This document shows, in pieces, positions 54,412 to 55,993 of a stretch of DNA of 55,993 nucleotides. The stretch lies in contig JAGPFR010000014.1 in assembly GCA_018056425.1 (NCBI GenBank), forward strand, positions 1 through 55,993, read 5' to 3'. Under the pieces are notes generated by a model. It was not told the DNA's origin, searched no databases, and saw only the letters and a program-made list of their open reading frames with translations. This DNA is from Lachnospiraceae bacterium (GTDB lineage: Bacteria; Bacillota; Clostridia; Lachnospirales; Lachnospiraceae). How positions within the stretch are numbered: position 1 is the first letter of the stretch; every line of letters begins with the position of its first letter. The position numbers and the translations under genes are program-made.

Positions 54412-54448
54412 ATCATTCTCCGTTATTAAAATAGGGGCATACAAGGTT

Positions 54449-54478
54449 AATGTACCACAAAACCCCGTACTACTTCAA
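54449..54478 (-). promoter_or_regulatory. Probable promoter of yicC-gmk-rpoZ
   Basis: Minus strand TTGAAG (54478-54473), an 18-base spacer, TACATT (54454-54449), about 35 bases before yicC. Confidence 0.55.
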
Positions 54479-54576
54479 GTAAAGCTCCGACATCGCAGAG
54501 GGCACTACATTTTGGCCGTTCGGCTACGCCCTGCGTGACACGCGGGTGGCGCGGATACATGATTTTCGAGACTTCG

Positions 54577-54608
54577 GTGCAGCGAAAAAATGCGGCCGCC
54601 CGGCCCGA
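54577..54608 (-). terminator. Possible terminator of rqcH
   Basis: Minus strand: GC-rich GGCC/GGCC stem (within GGGCCGGGCGGCC) followed by GCATTTTTT. It lies 150 bases after the rqcH stop, in a GC-rich palindromic block. Confidence 0.45.
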
Positions 54609-54609
54609 A

Positions 54610-54644
54610 CGAAAATGCGTTTCGCTTTGCGAAAGGCATTTTCG
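54610..54644. repeat. Long hairpin CGAAAATGC...GCATTTTCG
   Basis: Outer 9-bp arms and inner TTTCGC/GCGAAA (54620-54625, 54629-54634), with a single G-G mismatch between, loop TTT. Part of a ~250-base block of palindromes between yicC and rqcH. Confidence 0.75.
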
Positions 54645-54723
54645 TGAGTGGCCTCGCGTCATGAGTTAAAACGTGGCTAGTGAAGCATTTCCGCCTGGCA
54701 CCGAAAAGCGAGAAAATTATGTA

Positions 54724-54749
54724 CCGCGACAGGACCCAGTGTCATGCGG
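54724..54749. repeat. CCGC-GACA...TGTC-GCGG palindrome
   Basis: CCGCGACA (54724-54731) faces TGTC (54740) and GCGG (54746); core caggacccagtgtca is shared with the element at 7421-7464. Close to the rqcH stop. Confidence 0.5.
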
Positions 54750-54759
54750 GGCGTCGGTT

Positions 54760-55993
54760 TCAGGCCTCTGTTAGTCCCGAGATGTCAGGGCTGATAGTCA
54801 TGGAGTAGTTGGTGTAGTAGACGACAAAGCCGGGTTTTGCTCCCGAAGGTTTCTTAACTTCCCTTTTGAGGACATAGTCGATGTCTACTTTATTTTGCTC
54901 GCGGCCTGCGGAGTAGTAGGCTGCGAGAGCTGCCGCCTCTTCGAAAGCCCTGTCGGGAAGTTCCTCTCCGGGCTCTTTGACCTTGAGGATGACGTGCGAG
55001 CCGGGCATCTTCTTGGCATGGAACCACCAGTCGGCTCCGACGGCGAATTTAAAGGTAAGCTCATCGTTCTGGATGTTGTTTCTGCCGACATAGATATCGT
55101 ATCCGTCGGATGAGATGTAATGGTAAGGTTCGCCTTTTAGTTTGACGGGCTTGCCCTTTGACATATGCTCCCTGATATATCCGGCCTGTGAAAGCTCACG
55201 CCTGATCCAGGACAGGTCATCTTCGCTTACCGCGATGTTGATGCTTGCAAGAACCGACTCAAGATGCTCGAGTTTGGACTTTACGCTCTCCGTCTGAACG
55301 GCCAGTGCTTCCGCAGTTCTCTTAAGCTTCGTATATCTGTCAAAATACTTCACCGCATTTTCCTGTGCAGATAACGTCGGATCGAGCGGAATGGTTTCTT
55401 TTTCATTCGTATAGTAATTGTCTACGATGATCTGCTTGTCGCCGGGTTTGGCCGAATATCCGAAAGCATTCAAAAGCTCGCCCCAGATGCGGTATTTATC
55501 GCGGCCCTCGGTTTTCTTCAGCTGCTGAAGCTGCTCGTCAAGAGTATGCGAATCCCTTTCGATCAGATTCTTTACAACTCTCTTCAGGTCGGAAGATTTC
55601 TGATTCATCCTGACATAGAGCTGCTTTTGGGAATAGAACTTCTCCAAAACCTGAGACATTGAATCAAGAGGTTCGATCTCATCTGCACCACCCCCGTACA
55701 TCGAGAGGTTAAATGCGGCATACTCCTGAGGTTTTCCGTCCGTATATGCGATGCAGGGAGCAAAGTCCCTCTTCTTTATCATCTCCGCAAAAGAAACCAG
55801 CTGCGATACCAGTTTCGTCATCCCGCCTTCGGAAAGAGCTGCAACGGATGCATCTCCGTCAACTCCGGCTCTGAATGCGATCTCATGAGCTGCAAGGGGT
55901 GATATTCCGGTAAATGAGGTATAGACAGCCTTAAAAACGGGACCGGGATATTTGGATACCACAGCCCTTATCTCATCTTCGCTGCAGTCAAGC
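54760..55993 (-). CDS. rqcH: RqcH / NFACT-family ribosome quality-control protein, N-terminus beyond window
   Basis: RqcH (also called FbpA in older annotations) binds stalled 50S-peptidyl-tRNA and adds C-terminal alanine tails. The visible 410 residues hold the end of the NFACT-N domain, a coiled-coil region (about 55640-55260, rich in Lys, Leu and Glu) and the NFACT-R domain near the C-terminus (YVGRNNIQNDELTF, WWFHAKKMPGSHVIL). A GTG at 55962 encodes an internal Val, and the frame stays open to the right edge. The family is usually 560-590 residues, so about 170 are missing. The DR motif is outside the window. Confidence 0.94.
   Translation of the reverse strand, partial: LDCSEDEIRAVVSKYPGPVFKAVYTSFTGISPLAAHEIAFRAGVDGDASVAALSEGGMTKLVSQLVSFAEMIKKRDFAPCIAYTDGKPQEYAAFNLSMYGGGADEIEPLDSMSQVLEKFYSQKQLYVRMNQKSSDLKRVVKNLIERDSHTLDEQLQQLKKTEGRDKYRIWGELLNAFGYSAKPGDKQIIVDNYYTNEKETIPLDPTLSAQENAVKYFDRYTKLKRTAEALAVQTESVKSKLEHLESVLASINIAVSEDDLSWIRRELSQAGYIREHMSKGKPVKLKGEPYHYISSDGYDIYVGRNNIQNDELTFKFAVGADWWFHAKKMPGSHVILKVKEPGEELPDRAFEEAAALAAYYSAGREQNKVDIDYVLKREVKKPSGAKPGFVVYYTNYSMTISPDISGLTEA

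Overview
The window looks like a chromosomal segment of a Gram-positive anaerobe of the class Clostridia, most likely a Lachnospiraceae-type genome. The support is indirect: strong GGAGG ribosome sites, compact TTGACA/TATAAT-type promoters, and a set of proteins typical of this group (DUF4364, YerB/DUF3048, RNase Y, RqcH, TraX-like membrane protein, YkuD transpeptidase with cell-wall repeats). The species is not identifiable from the sequence alone. Nearly all genes lie on the minus strand and are transcribed right to left. Only yerB, the RACo-like ATPase, clpB, a secreted beta-helix protein and cspA are on the plus strand. No tRNA, rRNA, CRISPR array, transposase or prophage gene was seen.

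Left part (1-15400): ispF (cut by the left edge), a DUF4364 protein, malic enzyme, rarA and a MurD-family ligase form a minus-strand run. An L,D-transpeptidase, the YerB lipoprotein, a MurL-type muramoyl-dipeptide epimerase, a RACo-like ATPase, clpB, a zinc-ribbon membrane protein, a secreted beta-helix protein and cspA follow. The MurD has an altered glutamate-site motif and lies close to the MurL candidate. Together they suggest that D-glutamate of the cell wall may be made by the L-Glu-first route.

Polyamine operon (15407-22188, minus): speA, a speE homologue, carboxyspermidine dehydrogenase, nspC, aguA and aguB are packed together. They have one clear promoter upstream and one perfect bidirectional terminator downstream. 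They encode arginine to agmatine to putrescine to spermidine through the carboxyspermidine branch. An additional SpeE is present, but no speD is in the window.

Accessory islet (22300-25125): a 73-bp tandem hairpin repeat, a PAS protein, three poorly characterised proteins (one DUF4291, two possibly immunity-like), a possible small ORF and a frameshifted gene remnant.

Housekeeping core (25167-45234, minus): traX-like, engB, clpX, clpP and tig. Then a kinase with a PP2C-like pseudophosphatase, dxr, rseP, cdsA, uppS, frr, pyrH, a bactofilin and a polysaccharide deacetylase. Then aroF-type DAHP synthase, an Xer-like recombinase with degenerate active site, a Nudix hydrolase, an aminotransferase and rny.

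Right part (45338-55993, minus): two cell-surface glycosyltransferases (one with sialyltransferase-type motifs) sit between rny and recX. Then come recX, recA under a double LexA-box promoter, cinA, pgsA, rimO, rpoZ, gmk, yicC and rqcH (cut by the right edge).

Most novel signals: the MurD/MurL pair, the SpeE-with-carboxyspermidine operon, the kinase/pseudophosphatase pair, the Xer-like protein, the cspA leader with an internal terminator, 11-bp-period TTAAG repeats before three promoters, and several families of intergenic palindromes.
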